Assembly: GCF_001891085.1 (NCBI RefSeq)
Contig: NZ_JXUP01000005.1
Location: forward strand, 1-64,000
Length of the DNA stretch: 64,000 nucleotides
Direction: 5' to 3'
Source: Campylobacter concisus
GTDB lineage: Bacteria > Campylobacterota > Campylobacteria > Campylobacterales > Campylobacteraceae
The position numbers and the translations under genes were made by a program. The number at the start of each line of letters is the position of its first letter. Positions within the stretch are counted from its first letter, which is position 1. The notes under the pieces are model-generated. The model was given only the letters and a program-made list of their open reading frames with translations, had not been told where the DNA came from and did no database searches. Shown here in pieces: positions 44,475 to 53,773 of this stretch.

Positions 44475-45605
44475 ATGAGAGAGATTCCGTTTTATAGACC
44501 AACTATCACTGAGCGTGAAAGTGAGCTTATTGAGGAGGCTTTGCACTCTGAAAATACTACTAATATCGTTGCTAGATTTGAAGAGAAGTTAAAAGAGTAT
44601 TTTGGTGCAAAATTTGTAGTTACCACAAATAATATCGCAGCCGCACATCACTTGGCACTAAGCGCGCTTGACACTAAACGCGGAGATAAGGTCATTTGCT
44701 CCATAAATGCTTTTCCTAGCATTGCACAAGCTGTTAGACATTTTGATGCTGAACCTATTTTTGTGGATGTTGATGAAGAAGATTTTAACATCTGCCCAGA
44801 CGCCCTTGAGAAAGTGCTAAAAGAGCAAAATCATAAAAAATTAAAATGTGCTTTTATCTCTCATATCGCAGGTCAAAGTGCCAGGATGGACGAGATAACG
44901 GCTATTTGTGAGAAATACGGTGTAAAAATTTTAGATGATGCAAACCGCGGTATGGGACTAACATACAATGGTAAAAAGGTTGGTTCAGACTCCTTTTTGT
45001 CATGCTTTCAAACACATTCTCGTGTACAAAATCCTATATCAACGGTTGGATTTTTTACGACAAACGATGAGGAAATTTATAAAAGAGCAAAACTACTTCG
45101 CAACTATGCCCTTGTAAATGGCATTGATAAATTCGGTAGTTTGAGTTATATTTATGATGTCGTAGATATTGGCTTAAAGTATGATATAAACTCGATAAAT
45201 GCAGCATTTTCTATTGCGCAACTAGAAAGAACAGATAAGCTCATACAAAGAAGACAAGAGATCGCAAAAATTTATGATAAAGAGCTTGGTGAGTGCCACA
45301 ATATAACGATCCCTGTCAAAAAACGCGAGCACATTTATACTCAGTATATTATTAAGATAAATAAAAATCGTGATGGCTTTGCTAGAGAGCTTTTGGAACA
45401 CGGCATTCACACATCATTGCACTACATACCGATACATTTACTAAGCTATTACAAAAACAAATACTCGCTTAAAGTAAATGATTTTCCAAATGCTTTAAAA
45501 AATTATCAGCAAGTGTTGTCACTGCCTATTTATCATAGTTTGAGTGACGAAGAGGTGCAATACATCTGCAGCAAAGTAAAAGAAATTTCTAAAACTCGTG
45601 TTTAA
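44475..45605 (+). CDS. DegT/DnrJ/EryC1-family protein lacking the PLP lysine
   Basis: A 376-residue fold-type I PLP-family protein. N-terminal [18 protein letters not shown], the pyridoxal-ring Asp in [10 protein letters not shown] (154-155), and the C-terminal helix align with sugar aminotransferases. At the Schiff-base lysine (usual SFHxTK), this protein reads SCFQTH, giving His181, and the following GEGG is absent. ColD-type dehydratases are known to use His there. It may be such a dehydratase or a non-catalytic protein. It sits between nadE and lpxK, overlapping lpxK by 8 bp. Confidence 0.8.
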   Translation: MREIPFYRPTITERESELIEEALHSENTTNIVARFEEKLKEYFGAKFVVTTNNIAAAHHLALSALDTKRGDKVICSINAFPSIAQAVRHFDAEPIFVDVDEEDFNICPDALEKVLKEQNHKKLKCAFISHIAGQSARMDEITAICEKYGVKILDDANRGMGLTYNGKKVGSDSFLSCFQTHSRVQNPISTVGFFTTNDEEIYKRAKLLRNYALVNGIDKFGSLSYIYDVVDIGLKYDINSINAAFSIAQLERTDKLIQRRQEIAKIYDKELGECHNITIPVKKREHIYTQYIIKINKNRDGFARELLEHGIHTSLHYIPIHLLSYYKNKYSLKVNDFPNALKNYQQVLSLPIYHSLSDEEVQYICSKVKEISKTRV

Positions 45606-46518
45606 GAAATTAAATATTTTCTTGCATGCTTGGGCGAACGATTACTTCTTTCGCCCAAATTTCTTTCAAATTTTACTAGCATTTTTACTTTTGCCACTAA
45701 GTTTTATCTATTTTCTTATTGTTATTTTTAAGAAATTTACTGCTAGAAAAATAGACTTTGGCATAAAGATAATAAGTGTGGGAAATTTGACACTTGGAGG
45801 AAGTGGTAAGACCCCGCTTTGCGTGGCAATTGCTAAAAATTTCGAGGGAGCTTTTATCATTCTTAGAGGCTATAAAAGAAAGAGCAAAGGCATGCAGGTT
45901 GTCGCTCGTAATGGCGAAATTTTACTTGACGTAGTAGCAAGTGGCGATGAGGCGATGATATACGCTACAAGCCTTAAAAGCGCAAATGTGATAGTAAGCG
46001 AAGATAGGAAATTAGCTATAAAATATGCCAAAGAGCATGGTGCGAAGTATATCTTACTTGATGACGGATTTTCTAAATTTGACATAACCAAATTTGACAT
46101 ATTAGTGCGTCCAAATCCTGAGCCAAGGCTAAAATTTTGCCTACCAAGCGGAGCTTATAGGTATCCGTTTAACTTTTATAAATTTGCTGATTTTATAGCG
46201 ATTGAAGGGCAAACTCACTTTAGAAAGAGTGAAATTTTAAATAAAAGTGAAAAAATGGTTCTAGTAACGGCCATAGCAAACCCAGAGCGCCTCAAGCCAT
46301 TTTTTAATGAGTGTGTAGCTCGCGTCTTTTTTCCTGATCATTATAATTTTTCAAAAGATGAACTAAGTGAAATTTTGCAAAGCTACGGTGCCACCTCGCT
46401 TTTGATGACGCAAAAGGACTATGTAAAGGCAAAGGACTTTGGGCTGAGAGTATCGCTTGTAACGCTTGAAGTTACGCTAAGCGAAGAGTTTAAAAAGGTT
46501 TTGGCGCAGCAAATTTAA
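45598..46518 (+). CDS. lpxK: tetraacyldisaccharide 4'-kinase
   Basis: A 306-residue LpxK that phosphorylates the lipid A disaccharide at the inner membrane. It has an N-terminal membrane anchor (about 20-42), then the P-loop region [26 protein letters not shown] SGDEAMIY, and LLDDGFSKF. The start is GTG inside the DegT-like gene. Late [13 protein letters not shown] and TQKDYVK are family motifs. Confidence 0.94.
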   Translation: MFKKLNIFLHAWANDYFFRPNFFQILLAFLLLPLSFIYFLIVIFKKFTARKIDFGIKIISVGNLTLGGSGKTPLCVAIAKNFEGAFIILRGYKRKSKGMQVVARNGEILLDVVASGDEAMIYATSLKSANVIVSEDRKLAIKYAKEHGAKYILLDDGFSKFDITKFDILVRPNPEPRLKFCLPSGAYRYPFNFYKFADFIAIEGQTHFRKSEILNKSEKMVLVTAIANPERLKPFFNECVARVFFPDHYNFSKDELSEILQSYGATSLLMTQKDYVKAKDFGLRVSLVTLEVTLSEEFKKVLAQQI

Positions 46519-46529
46519 GCCCATTTTGT

Positions 46530-46535
46530 TATAAT
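46530..46535 (+). promoter_or_regulatory. -10 box of cutA-thrC-kdsB (TATAAT)
   Basis: Perfect TATAAT in the context TTTTGTTATAATG, 34 bp before the cutA start, in the 50-bp gap after lpxK. Confidence 0.6.
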
Positions 46536-46568
46536 GAGCCACTTTTTAAAAGGAAAATTTAGATCAAA

Positions 46569-46883
46569 ATGAGAATTTTAGTCACCTCAGTCGCAAAGAA
46601 AAAAGAGGCAAAAAAACTAAGTAAAAAGCTTGTGAAAAAGGGTCTTGCAGCTTGCGTGAGTAGCTTTAGTGCAAAGAGCCTTTATCTTTGGCAAGAAGAG
46701 TTTTGCGATGAAAAAGAGCAAATTTTACTCATAAAAACGGACGTGAAATTTAAAAAGGTGGCTAAATTTATAAGAAAGCACCACAGCTACGAAACCCCAG
46801 AAATTTTGGCACTTAAGCCAAAAGAGGTATTTAAAAAATATGAAAAATGGATAAAAAAATCAACCAAAAAAGGTAAAAAATGA
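46569..46883 (+). CDS. cutA: CutA1 divalent-cation tolerance protein
   Basis: A 104-residue CutA. MRILVTSVAKKKEAKKLSKKLV, LAACVSSF, SLYLWQ and HHSYETPEILAL are the family motifs. CutA forms a trimer of ferredoxin-like subunits. It is linked to copper tolerance, though its function remains unsettled. The C-terminus is extra-basic. It overlaps thrC by 4 bp. Confidence 0.93.
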   Translation: MRILVTSVAKKKEAKKLSKKLVKKGLAACVSSFSAKSLYLWQEEFCDEKEQILLIKTDVKFKKVAKFIRKHHSYETPEILALKPKEVFKKYEKWIKKSTKKGKK

Positions 46884-48343
46884 GACTAACACCGACAAGA
46901 AGCGTGAAAGATGAAAAGGTAAAAAATGTAAATTTAAGCACAGCCATGCTTAGCCCAAGCTCCGCTCATGGTGGACTTTACGCGCCAAAAAAGCTTCCAA
47001 AAATAACAAAACCAAAGTGGCAAGAGCTCTCACAATTAAGCTACGAGAAACTCGCACTTTATATCATATCACTATTTAAATTTGATGTGCCAGAGGCGTT
47101 TTTCAAAAAGGCAGTCAAGAGATACGCAAGCTTTGATGACCCAAAGCACCCAGTCATTTTTAAAAAAATAGATAAAAATTTATACGTAAACGAGCTATAT
47201 CACGGCCCAACTAGGGCATTTAAGGATATGGCGCTTCAGCCTTTTGGCTCACTTCTTAGCCAGCTAGCAAAGGAAAGAGGCGAAAAATACCTTATCATGT
47301 GTGCAACTAGCGGTGATACAGGTCCTGCGACACTTCAAACCTTTGCAAACGACGAAAATATCAAGGTCGTTTGCCTCTATCCAGATGGTGGCACGAGCGA
47401 GGTGCAAAAGCTTCAGATGCAGACTATGCAGGGTGAAAATTTAAAGGTTTTTGGCATAAAAGGCGACTTTGACGACGCTCAAAGAGCGTTAAAAACATTG
47501 CTTGCAAATGATAAATTTAAGGCTGAGCTTAAGAAAAAGCGCCTTAAACTAAGCGCGGCAAACTCGGTAAATTTTGGCAGAATTCTCTTTCAGATCATCT
47601 ACCACGCCTACGCCTACGCAAATTTACTAAAGCAAAAGGCGCTTAAGGCAAACGAGAGCTTTGACATTATCGTGCCAAGTGGAAATTTTGGTAACGCACT
47701 TGGGGCGTATTACGCTAAAAAAATGGGCGCAAAGATCGGTAAGATCAAGATCGCTTCAAACGCAAACAATATCTTGACGCAGTTTTTTACCACCGGCGTT
47801 TACGACCTCAGGGACAAAAAGCTGGTTAAGACGATAAGCCCAGCGATGGACATTTTGATCAGCTCAAACGTCGAGCGCTTACTATTTGATAAATTTGGAA
47901 GCGTTAGAACTAATGAGCTCATGCAAAGCCTAGCTAAAAATAAATTTTATAAGCTTAGCAAGCAAGAGCTTGAAGCGCTACAAGAGGACTTTGAGGCCAG
48001 CTGGTGCGACGACAAAGAGTGCGAGGCATACATCGCAAAGCTCGCAAAAGGCGGCTACGCGATCGATCCGCATACGGCTACTTGCTTTAAAATGGTAGAT
48101 GCTGGCCGCATAAACGTCATCACATCGACCGCGCACTGGGTGAAATTTACGCCAAGCATGATCAAGGCGTGCCAGATTACAAATACAAAAGATGAAAAAG
48201 ATGCGCTCGCAAAGACTGCTAAAATCTTAAATGACAGCGTGCCAAGCTCGATAAACTCGCTATTTAGCGCGAAAATTTTACACAAAAATATCATAAAAGA
48301 GGACGAGATCGAGAAGTGCGTCCTAGAATGGATCGAGCGATGA
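46880..48343 (+). CDS. thrC: threonine synthase
   Basis: A 487-residue PLP enzyme converting O-phosphohomoserine to threonine. The lysine motif HGPTRAFKDMALQP carries the PLP Lys. CATSGDTGPATLQTF binds phosphate, and SGNFGNALGAYYAKKMG follows. Length fits the longer, SAM-independent class. It connects to lysC in the same pathway. The stop overlaps the kdsB ATG. Confidence 0.96.
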   Translation: MRLTPTRSVKDEKVKNVNLSTAMLSPSSAHGGLYAPKKLPKITKPKWQELSQLSYEKLALYIISLFKFDVPEAFFKKAVKRYASFDDPKHPVIFKKIDKNLYVNELYHGPTRAFKDMALQPFGSLLSQLAKERGEKYLIMCATSGDTGPATLQTFANDENIKVVCLYPDGGTSEVQKLQMQTMQGENLKVFGIKGDFDDAQRALKTLLANDKFKAELKKKRLKLSAANSVNFGRILFQIIYHAYAYANLLKQKALKANESFDIIVPSGNFGNALGAYYAKKMGAKIGKIKIASNANNILTQFFTTGVYDLRDKKLVKTISPAMDILISSNVERLLFDKFGSVRTNELMQSLAKNKFYKLSKQELEALQEDFEASWCDDKECEAYIAKLAKGGYAIDPHTATCFKMVDAGRINVITSTAHWVKFTPSMIKACQITNTKDEKDALAKTAKILNDSVPSSINSLFSAKILHKNIIKEDEIEKCVLEWIER

Positions 48344-49053
48344 TAATCATCCCAGCCCGCCTTGCCTCAACAAGGTTTAGTAATAAAATTTTAAAAGAGA
48401 TAAATGGCGTGCCAATGTTTGTGGCGACGGCTCTTAGAGTAAGTGGCGTGGATGATGTAGCGGTTGCTGTGGATGAGCCAAGTGTGCTAGATATCGCCAA
48501 GGCCCACGGCATAAAAGCGGTACTAACTAGCAAAGATCATCAAAGTGGGACTGATAGGATAAACGAAGCAGCGCAAATTTTGGGGCTAAGCGAGAGCGAG
48601 ATCATCATAAATGTTCAGGCTGATGAGCCATTTATCGAGCCTGAAAATATCGCTAAATTTAGGGCATTTTGTGAGCAAAACAAAGGGAAAGCCTTTATGT
48701 TTTCTTGCTATAAAAAGATGGACGATGAGTTTGCAGATGATAAAAATTTAGTTAAAGTGGTGACTGATTTTGAGGGATATGCACTTTATTTTTCAAGATC
48801 TAGGATACCATTTAACAGAAGCGAGTGTAAAAGTTATAAGGCTCATCTTGGCATTTACGGATACAGCGTAAAGAGCCTAAAAGAGTTTTGTGCTCTTATG
48901 CCTTCAAGCCTTGAAAATACCGAAAAGCTCGAGCAGCTCCGTGCCCTAGAAAATGGCAAAAAGATAGCGATGCTAGAGGTTGAGAGCCAAAGTATCGGTA
49001 TCGATAGTGAAGAGGACTACCAAAGAGCGCTAGCTAAATTTGGCAAGAAATAA
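48340..49053 (+). CDS. kdsB: 3-deoxy-manno-octulosonate cytidylyltransferase
   Basis: A 237-residue KdsB activating Kdo as CMP-Kdo for lipopolysaccharide core. Visible are MIIIPARLASTRFSNKIL, SKDHQSGTDRINEAAQ and INVQADEPFIEP. The frame is open eight codons upstream inside thrC. The ATG at 48340, in an ATGA overlap with the thrC stop, gives the family N-terminus. It is the last gene of the cutA unit. Confidence 0.95.
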   Translation: MIIIPARLASTRFSNKILKEINGVPMFVATALRVSGVDDVAVAVDEPSVLDIAKAHGIKAVLTSKDHQSGTDRINEAAQILGLSESEIIINVQADEPFIEPENIAKFRAFCEQNKGKAFMFSCYKKMDDEFADDKNLVKVVTDFEGYALYFSRSRIPFNRSECKSYKAHLGIYGYSVKSLKEFCALMPSSLENTEKLEQLRALENGKKIAMLEVESQSIGIDSEEDYQRALAKFGKK

Positions 49054-49158
49054 GTCGGCAAATTCTCTTTAAATAAAGTCAATATTTAAGGAGAATTTAT
49101 CTAAATTATTAATCTTTAAATGCAGCAAAAAATATTTTTCTGCTCAAATAATATAAAA

Positions 49159-49332
49159 CTAATTTTTCTTGATTTTTATTTTTTTAATTCTGTCTTTAAC
49201 AACGTAAAATTTTAAAATTGCACTCGAGTAAAAGTCTTTATAGAAACCTAAAAATTTAGGCTCTTTTTTAGTGCAGATAGCTGCAAACACACTCTCAAGG
49301 TCTATTCTCTCTTTTTGTGTCAAATTTTCCAT
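49159..49332 (-). CDS. 57-residue basic protein of unknown function
   Basis: An open frame from ATG (49330-49332) to TAG, encoding 57 residues starting MENLTQKERIDLESVF and ending in a lysine-rich tail (RIKKIKIKKN). It begins on the base after the stop of the HTH gene, with AGGAAA eight bases before it, so the two are translationally linked. I recognise no domain. Size and pairing with a small HTH protein recall toxin-antitoxin or phage-derived modules, but nothing in the sequence proves that. Confidence 0.65.
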   Translation of the reverse strand: MENLTQKERIDLESVFAAICTKKEPKFLGFYKDFYSSAILKFYVVKDRIKKIKIKKN

Positions 49333-49578
49333 CTATTTTCCTAATAACTTTCTCATCTTATTGATAACAAATAATATTTCATCGTCGTCAAGCTCACAAA
49401 GAAGTTTGCAAACTGCAGCAGCAGCTTGTGGCTTTGAGTTGCCAAGCCTCCAATCTTGATATGTTCTCATTGGTACACCAAGCTCTTCTGCCATTTTTGC
49501 TTGTGAAATTTTCTTACCGATATTTTTTGCCTCAACTGCATTGTGAAGCAAATTAAATATATCACTTGTTTCAATCAT
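49333..49578 (-). CDS. small helix-turn-helix protein
   Basis: An 81-residue protein with a Cro/CI-like HTH at about 24-60 (KKISQAKMAEELGVPMRTYQDWRLGNSKPQ), preceded by a short helix and followed by a helical dimerisation-like tail. No sensor domain is present. Immediately upstream is a very AT-rich region with TACGTA-type inverted repeats that could be its operators. It is co-directional with, and touches, the 57-residue gene. The family may be antitoxin or host-adapted phage regulator. Confidence 0.8.
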   Translation of the reverse strand: MIETSDIFNLLHNAVEAKNIGKKISQAKMAEELGVPMRTYQDWRLGNSKPQAAAAVCKLLCELDDDEILFVINKMRKLLGK

Positions 49579-49863
49579 TAAATTATTATACGGATTATTT
49601 TATTAAATATACATAAAATAATATATAAATAATAGTAATACGTATAAATAAATTAAAAAATATTATATATTATACTATAAAACATTATATTAATACGTAA
49701 TAACGTATAGAAATATTAAAAAGTAGAAGCAATATAAAAGACTTTTAAGTTTATTTACTTGTTTATTATAATTTTATTTTCGGAAAGGCTTATGCAATTA
49801 ATATTAAAAAAGCTTAGTTATATAGACTAAATATATATAAATAAATTATTTTAACTTAAATAC
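49579..49863. other. very AT-rich divergent region with inverted repeats
   Basis: No gene is visible in this stretch between the HTH gene and the hrcA promoter. It contains ATACGTAT (49638-49645) and ATACGT-AATA-ACGTAT (49693-49708), two palindromes sharing a half-site, plus a related TATACGG near 49578-49584. These are candidate operators. The rest is runs of TATAAATA type. Confidence 0.55.
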
Positions 49864-49892
49864 TTGACATTGATAAACTAAAGTTGTATAAT
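49864..49892 (+). promoter_or_regulatory. sigma-70 promoter of hrcA-grpE-dnaK
   Basis: Perfect TTGACA (49864-49869), a 17-bp spacer, and perfect TATAAT (49887-49892). The predicted start lies at the CIRCE element just downstream. Confidence 0.85.
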
Positions 49893-49896
49893 CCGC

Positions 49897-49923
49897 TTAG
49901 CAATTAAAAAGAAAGAGTGCTAA
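49897..49923 (+). promoter_or_regulatory. CIRCE element (HrcA operator)
   Basis: TTAGCAATT-N9-GAGTGCTAA matches the consensus TTAGCACTC-N9-GAGTGCTAA with a perfect right arm and 7 of 9 in the left arm. It overlaps the transcription start and ends 2 bp before the chosen hrcA start, giving autogenous heat-shock repression. Confidence 0.9.
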
Positions 49924-49925
49924 AA

Positions 49926-50720
49926 GTGAGTAAAACAAATAAACGTGATTTGATACTAAATTCTATCATCGAGGCTTATTTGCAGGACAATATGCCTATT
50001 GGTTCAAATGAGCTTGGTTCTCGTATGAGCGCAGCTATTCCGGCTTCTACGATACGCGTTTATTTCAAAAAGCTTTCAGATGAGGGCGAGATTACAAAGC
50101 TTCACATTAGTGGCGGTCGGATCCCAACAATTGCAGCGATGAGAAGATATTGGAGTGAAATTTTTGCTATAAGCGATATAAATTTAGAGATAAATGATGC
50201 CGAAGGGCTGAAAAAGCTATGTGATGAATTTGAACTTTATTGTATGATTTTTGGCACAATCGATAATGAATTGCTAGAAATTTTAAATTTAAATGATAGA
50301 TATACGATCTTAAATTTTGGCGAAGATGAGATCGTTATTAAATTTGATGCTAGGATGTATAAATTTTTAAGTAATCTTGTTGGAGTTAGTTTAAACAAGC
50401 TTGAGCTTATCTGCTCTCAAGTTGGCTTAAGCGAACTAAAAAGTAAAATAAGAGAGCTTAAAAGGACTAAAATTTACTTCCAAGAAAACGAAATTTTAGC
50501 CTTTGATATGTTTAAGGATAGACGTTTTAAGATGGTTTTTGACCCAAGTTTTAGCTTACAAATGGATGAGAAACTTACATTTTCTCCTATGTTTGATGAA
50601 AATTTTATGGGCCTCAAATTTAGTGCGAACTATCTTGGCAACGAAGCACAGATGATCTGTGCTGGCAGTATTTATACTGATTATGTGAAATTTATAAATC
50701 TAATAAAGGAGGCTGCGTGA
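49926..50720 (+). CDS. hrcA: heat-inducible repressor HrcA
   Basis: A 264-residue repressor of the dnaK operon. The N-terminal winged helix includes KRDLILNSIIEAYLQDNMPIGS, STIRVYFKKLSDEG and GRIPT. It is shorter than typical HrcA (about 340), as in other campylobacters. Two GTG starts are possible; the one at 49926 leaves CIRCE intact as a leader, with AAAGAG eight bases upstream. Its stop overlaps grpE in GTGA. Confidence 0.93.
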   Translation: MSKTNKRDLILNSIIEAYLQDNMPIGSNELGSRMSAAIPASTIRVYFKKLSDEGEITKLHISGGRIPTIAAMRRYWSEIFAISDINLEINDAEGLKKLCDEFELYCMIFGTIDNELLEILNLNDRYTILNFGEDEIVIKFDARMYKFLSNLVGVSLNKLELICSQVGLSELKSKIRELKRTKIYFQENEILAFDMFKDRRFKMVFDPSFSLQMDEKLTFSPMFDENFMGLKFSANYLGNEAQMICAGSIYTDYVKFINLIKEAA

Positions 50721-51259
50721 GCGAAGAGGTAAAAGAGCAAAACCTACCTGAGGTTGAGCCTGTGCAAGAACTAGCTAATGATAGTGTAAATTTGGACGCA
50801 CTTGGCGATATTTCAAAGGTTGAAAAACTTGAAAAAGAGCTCGGGGAGATAACTGATAAATATTATAGAGCAAATGCTGAGTTTGAAAATATCAAAAAGC
50901 GTTATGAAAAAGAAAAGACAGACGTTGCAAGCTATGCAAATGAGAAATTTGCTAGGGACTTGCTACCAGTCATCGATGCTCTTGAGATCGCTGCAAATTT
51001 TGATCCAGAGGATGATGAATTTGCTAAAAAGATCAAAGAGGGTATTTTGATAACTATAAATCAGTTTAAAAAATGCTTTGAAAAGCATGGCGTGAGCGAG
51101 ATCGCAACTGATACCGAGTTTGATCCAAATGTACATAATGCTGTTTTAAGGGTCGATAGCGAGGAGAAGCAAAGCGGTCAGATCGTGCAAGCTTTACAAA
51201 AAGGCTATATGATAAATGGTAGGGTTTTGCGCCCAGCTATGGTCAGTGTGGCAAACTAA
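50717..51259 (+). CDS. grpE: nucleotide exchange factor GrpE
   Basis: A 180-residue GrpE that releases ADP from DnaK. An acidic N-terminus precedes a long coiled coil (about 35-85: EKELGEITDKYYRANAEFENIKKRYEKEK). The beta-domain ends in FDPNVHNAVLRVDSEEKQSGQIVQ and GRVLRPAMVSVAN. It starts with GTG overlapping the hrcA stop, with AAAGGAGG before it, and lies 31 bp before dnaK. Confidence 0.96.
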   Translation: MSEEVKEQNLPEVEPVQELANDSVNLDALGDISKVEKLEKELGEITDKYYRANAEFENIKKRYEKEKTDVASYANEKFARDLLPVIDALEIAANFDPEDDEFAKKIKEGILITINQFKKCFEKHGVSEIATDTEFDPNVHNAVLRVDSEEKQSGQIVQALQKGYMINGRVLRPAMVSVAN

Positions 51260-51290
51260 ATTTAAAAAATAAATCTAATAAAGGAAAAAT

Positions 51291-53165
51291 ATGTCAAAAG
51301 TTATAGGTATAGACTTAGGTACAACAAACTCTTGTGTGAGCGTTTTTGAGCGCGGCGAGAGCAAGGTTATCCCAAATAAAGAGGGTAAAAACACAACTCC
51401 ATCTGTTGTTGCTTTTACAGACAAAGGTGAAATTCTAGTAGGTGACGTTGCAAAACGTCAAGCAGTTACAAACCCTGAAAAAACGATATATTCTATCAAA
51501 CGTATCATGGGTTTGATGAGCAATGAAAAAAATGCTGAAGAGGCAAAGGCTCGCTTGCCATATCATGTCGTAGATAGAAACGGCGCTTGCGCGGTTGAGA
51601 TCGCTGGTAAGGTCTATACTCCGCAAGAAATTTCAGCAAAAATTCTCATCAAACTAAAAGAAGACGCTGAAGCATATCTTGGTGAAAAGGTAACAGACGC
51701 GGTTATCACCGTACCTGCATACTTTAACGATAGCCAAAGAAAAGCTACAAAAGAGGCTGGAACGATCGCAGGACTAAACGTGCTTCGTATCATCAACGAG
51801 CCAACAGCTGCGGCACTTGCTTATGGTCTTGATAAAAAAGAGGCTGAGAAAATTTTAGTTTATGACCTAGGTGGCGGTACATTCGACGTTACAGTGCTTG
51901 AAACTGGCGATAATATCGTTGAAGTTTTGGCAACCGGTGGTAACGCATTCTTAGGTGGTGATGACTTTGATAACAAGATCATCGACTGGCTAGTAAGTGA
52001 GTTTAAAAACGAAACTGGTATCGATCTAAAAGGCGATATCATGGCACTTCAACGCTTGAAAGAAGCAGCTGAAAATGCTAAAAAAGAGCTAAGCTCAGCT
52101 CAAGAGACTGAGATAAATTTACCATTTATCACAGCTGATGCGACTGGTCCAAAACACCTTGTTAAAAAGCTAACTCGTGCTAAATTTGAGGGCATGATCG
52201 ACTCACTTGTGGGCGAGACTATCACTAAGATAAATGAGGTAACAAAAGACGCTGGTTTAAATAAAAGCGACATCAAAGAGGTCGTAATGGTCGGTGGCTC
52301 AACTCGTGTACCACTCGTTCAAGAAGAGGTTAAAAAGGCATTTGGTAAAGAGCTAAATAAGAGCGTTAATCCAGATGAGGTCGTAGCTATCGGTGCTGCT
52401 ATCCAAGGCGCTGTTATAAAAGGCGACGTAAAAGATGTGCTACTTCTTGACGTAACTCCACTTAGCCTTGGTATCGAAACACTTGGCGGCGTGATGACAA
52501 AGATCATCGAAAAAGGTACAACCATACCAACTAAGAAAAGCCAAGTCTTCTCAACTGCTGAAGATAATCAAAGTGCGGTTACTATTATGGTTTTACAAGG
52601 TGAGCGTGAGTTTGCAAGAGATAATAAATCACTTGGAAATTTCAACCTCGAAGGCATCCCAGCAGCTCCAAGAGGCGTACCTCAAATAGAAGTTGAGTTT
52701 GACATCGACGCAAACGGAATTTTAACCGTTTCAGCAAAAGATAAAGCAACTGGCAAAGCTCAAAACATCACTATCTCTGGATCAAGCGGCTTAAGCGAAG
52801 AAGAGATAAACAATATGGTAAAAGATGCTGAGCTTCATAAAGAAGAGGACAAAAAACGCAAAGACGCAGTTGAGGCTAGAAATCAAGCTGACGCACTAGT
52901 TCATCAAACTGAAAAGAGCATGAGCGAGCTTGGCGAGAAGGTCCCAGCTGAGGATAGAAGCAACATCGAAGCTGCGCTAAACGATCTAAAAGAGGTCTTA
53001 AAAGATGAAAATTCTTCAAAAGAGCAAATCGATGCTAAAGTAGAAGCTCTAAGCAAAGCTAGCCATAAACTAGCAGAAGCTATGTATAAAAAAGATGAAA
53101 ACGCTGGAGCAAACGGCGGAAATAATAAAAAAGACGACGATGTTATAGACGCTGAAGTCGAGTAA
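51291..53165 (+). CDS. dnaK: chaperone DnaK (Hsp70)
   Basis: A 624-residue Hsp70. The ATPase domain starts [14 protein letters not shown] and has [30 protein letters not shown] and [15 protein letters not shown]. The substrate domain begins after [15 protein letters not shown]. The lid ends in an EDGN-rich tail ([12 protein letters not shown]). Regulation is through CIRCE upstream of hrcA. A strong terminator follows. DnaJ is not adjacent. Confidence 0.98.
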   Translation: MSKVIGIDLGTTNSCVSVFERGESKVIPNKEGKNTTPSVVAFTDKGEILVGDVAKRQAVTNPEKTIYSIKRIMGLMSNEKNAEEAKARLPYHVVDRNGACAVEIAGKVYTPQEISAKILIKLKEDAEAYLGEKVTDAVITVPAYFNDSQRKATKEAGTIAGLNVLRIINEPTAAALAYGLDKKEAEKILVYDLGGGTFDVTVLETGDNIVEVLATGGNAFLGGDDFDNKIIDWLVSEFKNETGIDLKGDIMALQRLKEAAENAKKELSSAQETEINLPFITADATGPKHLVKKLTRAKFEGMIDSLVGETITKINEVTKDAGLNKSDIKEVVMVGGSTRVPLVQEEVKKAFGKELNKSVNPDEVVAIGAAIQGAVIKGDVKDVLLLDVTPLSLGIETLGGVMTKIIEKGTTIPTKKSQVFSTAEDNQSAVTIMVLQGEREFARDNKSLGNFNLEGIPAAPRGVPQIEVEFDIDANGILTVSAKDKATGKAQNITISGSSGLSEEEINNMVKDAELHKEEDKKRKDAVEARNQADALVHQTEKSMSELGEKVPAEDRSNIEAALNDLKEVLKDENSSKEQIDAKVEALSKASHKLAEAMYKKDENAGANGGNNKKDDDVIDAEVE

Positions 53166-53172
53166 AACTCCT

Positions 53173-53200
53173 AGAGCAGGGCACTTGCCTTGCTCTTTTA
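53173..53200 (+). terminator. rho-independent terminator of dnaK
   Basis: AGAGCA-GGGC-ACTT-GCCT-TGCTCT followed by TTTTA, 8 bp past the dnaK stop. The two stem segments stack through one G-T pair. Confidence 0.82.
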
Positions 53201-53264
53201 TAAATTTATCTTCATAAATTCTTAAAATTGATTCAAAATAAGTATTTTAAATAGTTAAAATTTA

Positions 53265-53270
53265 TATAAT
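53265..53270 (+). promoter_or_regulatory. -10 box (TATAAT) of the CopD-like gene
   Basis: Perfect TATAAT 21 bp before the start of the next gene, after an A/T-rich stretch. The ribosome site is AAGG near 53280. Confidence 0.55.
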
Positions 53271-53290
53271 GCCAAACAAAAAGGCAAAAA

Positions 53291-53722
53291 ATGTACTTAT
53301 TTTTTCTGATTACTCATTTAATTTGTGCCATTGTATTTATAGGATACGTATTTTTCGATGTTTGTATATATCCATTTGCTAAAAAAACGGTTGATACTAA
53401 AACCCTTGAAATAGTTAAAAAAGCCTACACAAAAGGTAGTGCAAAGGTTTTTGGCACGGCATTTTTATTGCTTTTAATAAGTGGCGCTTATATGGCAAAA
53501 GACTATTTTGGAGGCGAGCTTGGCTGGTGGCAAAGCAACTTTCAAAAGCTATTGCTTGTAAAAATTTTTGTTTTACTCATAATGTGCCTTGTAACTTTTA
53601 TCTCTGTTTTTAATGTCATTATTTTAAAAAAGCCTGATCCATTTGGTAAATTTTCACATTTAATAGCTCTAGTGCTTTGCCTAATAATGGTCATTTTAGC
53701 AAAAGTAATGTGGTGGGCTTAA
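53291..53722 (+). CDS. four-helix membrane protein, CopD-like
   Basis: A 143-residue inner-membrane protein with four predicted helices (about 3-25, 52-72, 87-110, 120-142). HLICAIVFIGYVFFDVCIYP and KPDPFGKFSHLI place histidines near the membrane ends, as in CopD/YebZ-type domains thought to handle copper or heme. I assign the family by look and not by a diagnostic motif. It is monocistronic between dnaK and ppk2. Confidence 0.55.
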   Translation: MYLFFLITHLICAIVFIGYVFFDVCIYPFAKKTVDTKTLEIVKKAYTKGSAKVFGTAFLLLLISGAYMAKDYFGGELGWWQSNFQKLLLVKIFVLLIMCLVTFISVFNVIILKKPDPFGKFSHLIALVLCLIMVILAKVMWWA

Positions 53723-53773
53723 AAATTTAGCTAGCAAATCTAAGCAAATCGCCAGCTAGAAGTTAAAAATTCT

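Noticed and set aside
49271..49459. Plus-strand frame overlapping the HTH gene and 57-residue gene
   Set aside because: It has no ribosome site and lies antisense to two better supported, abutting genes.
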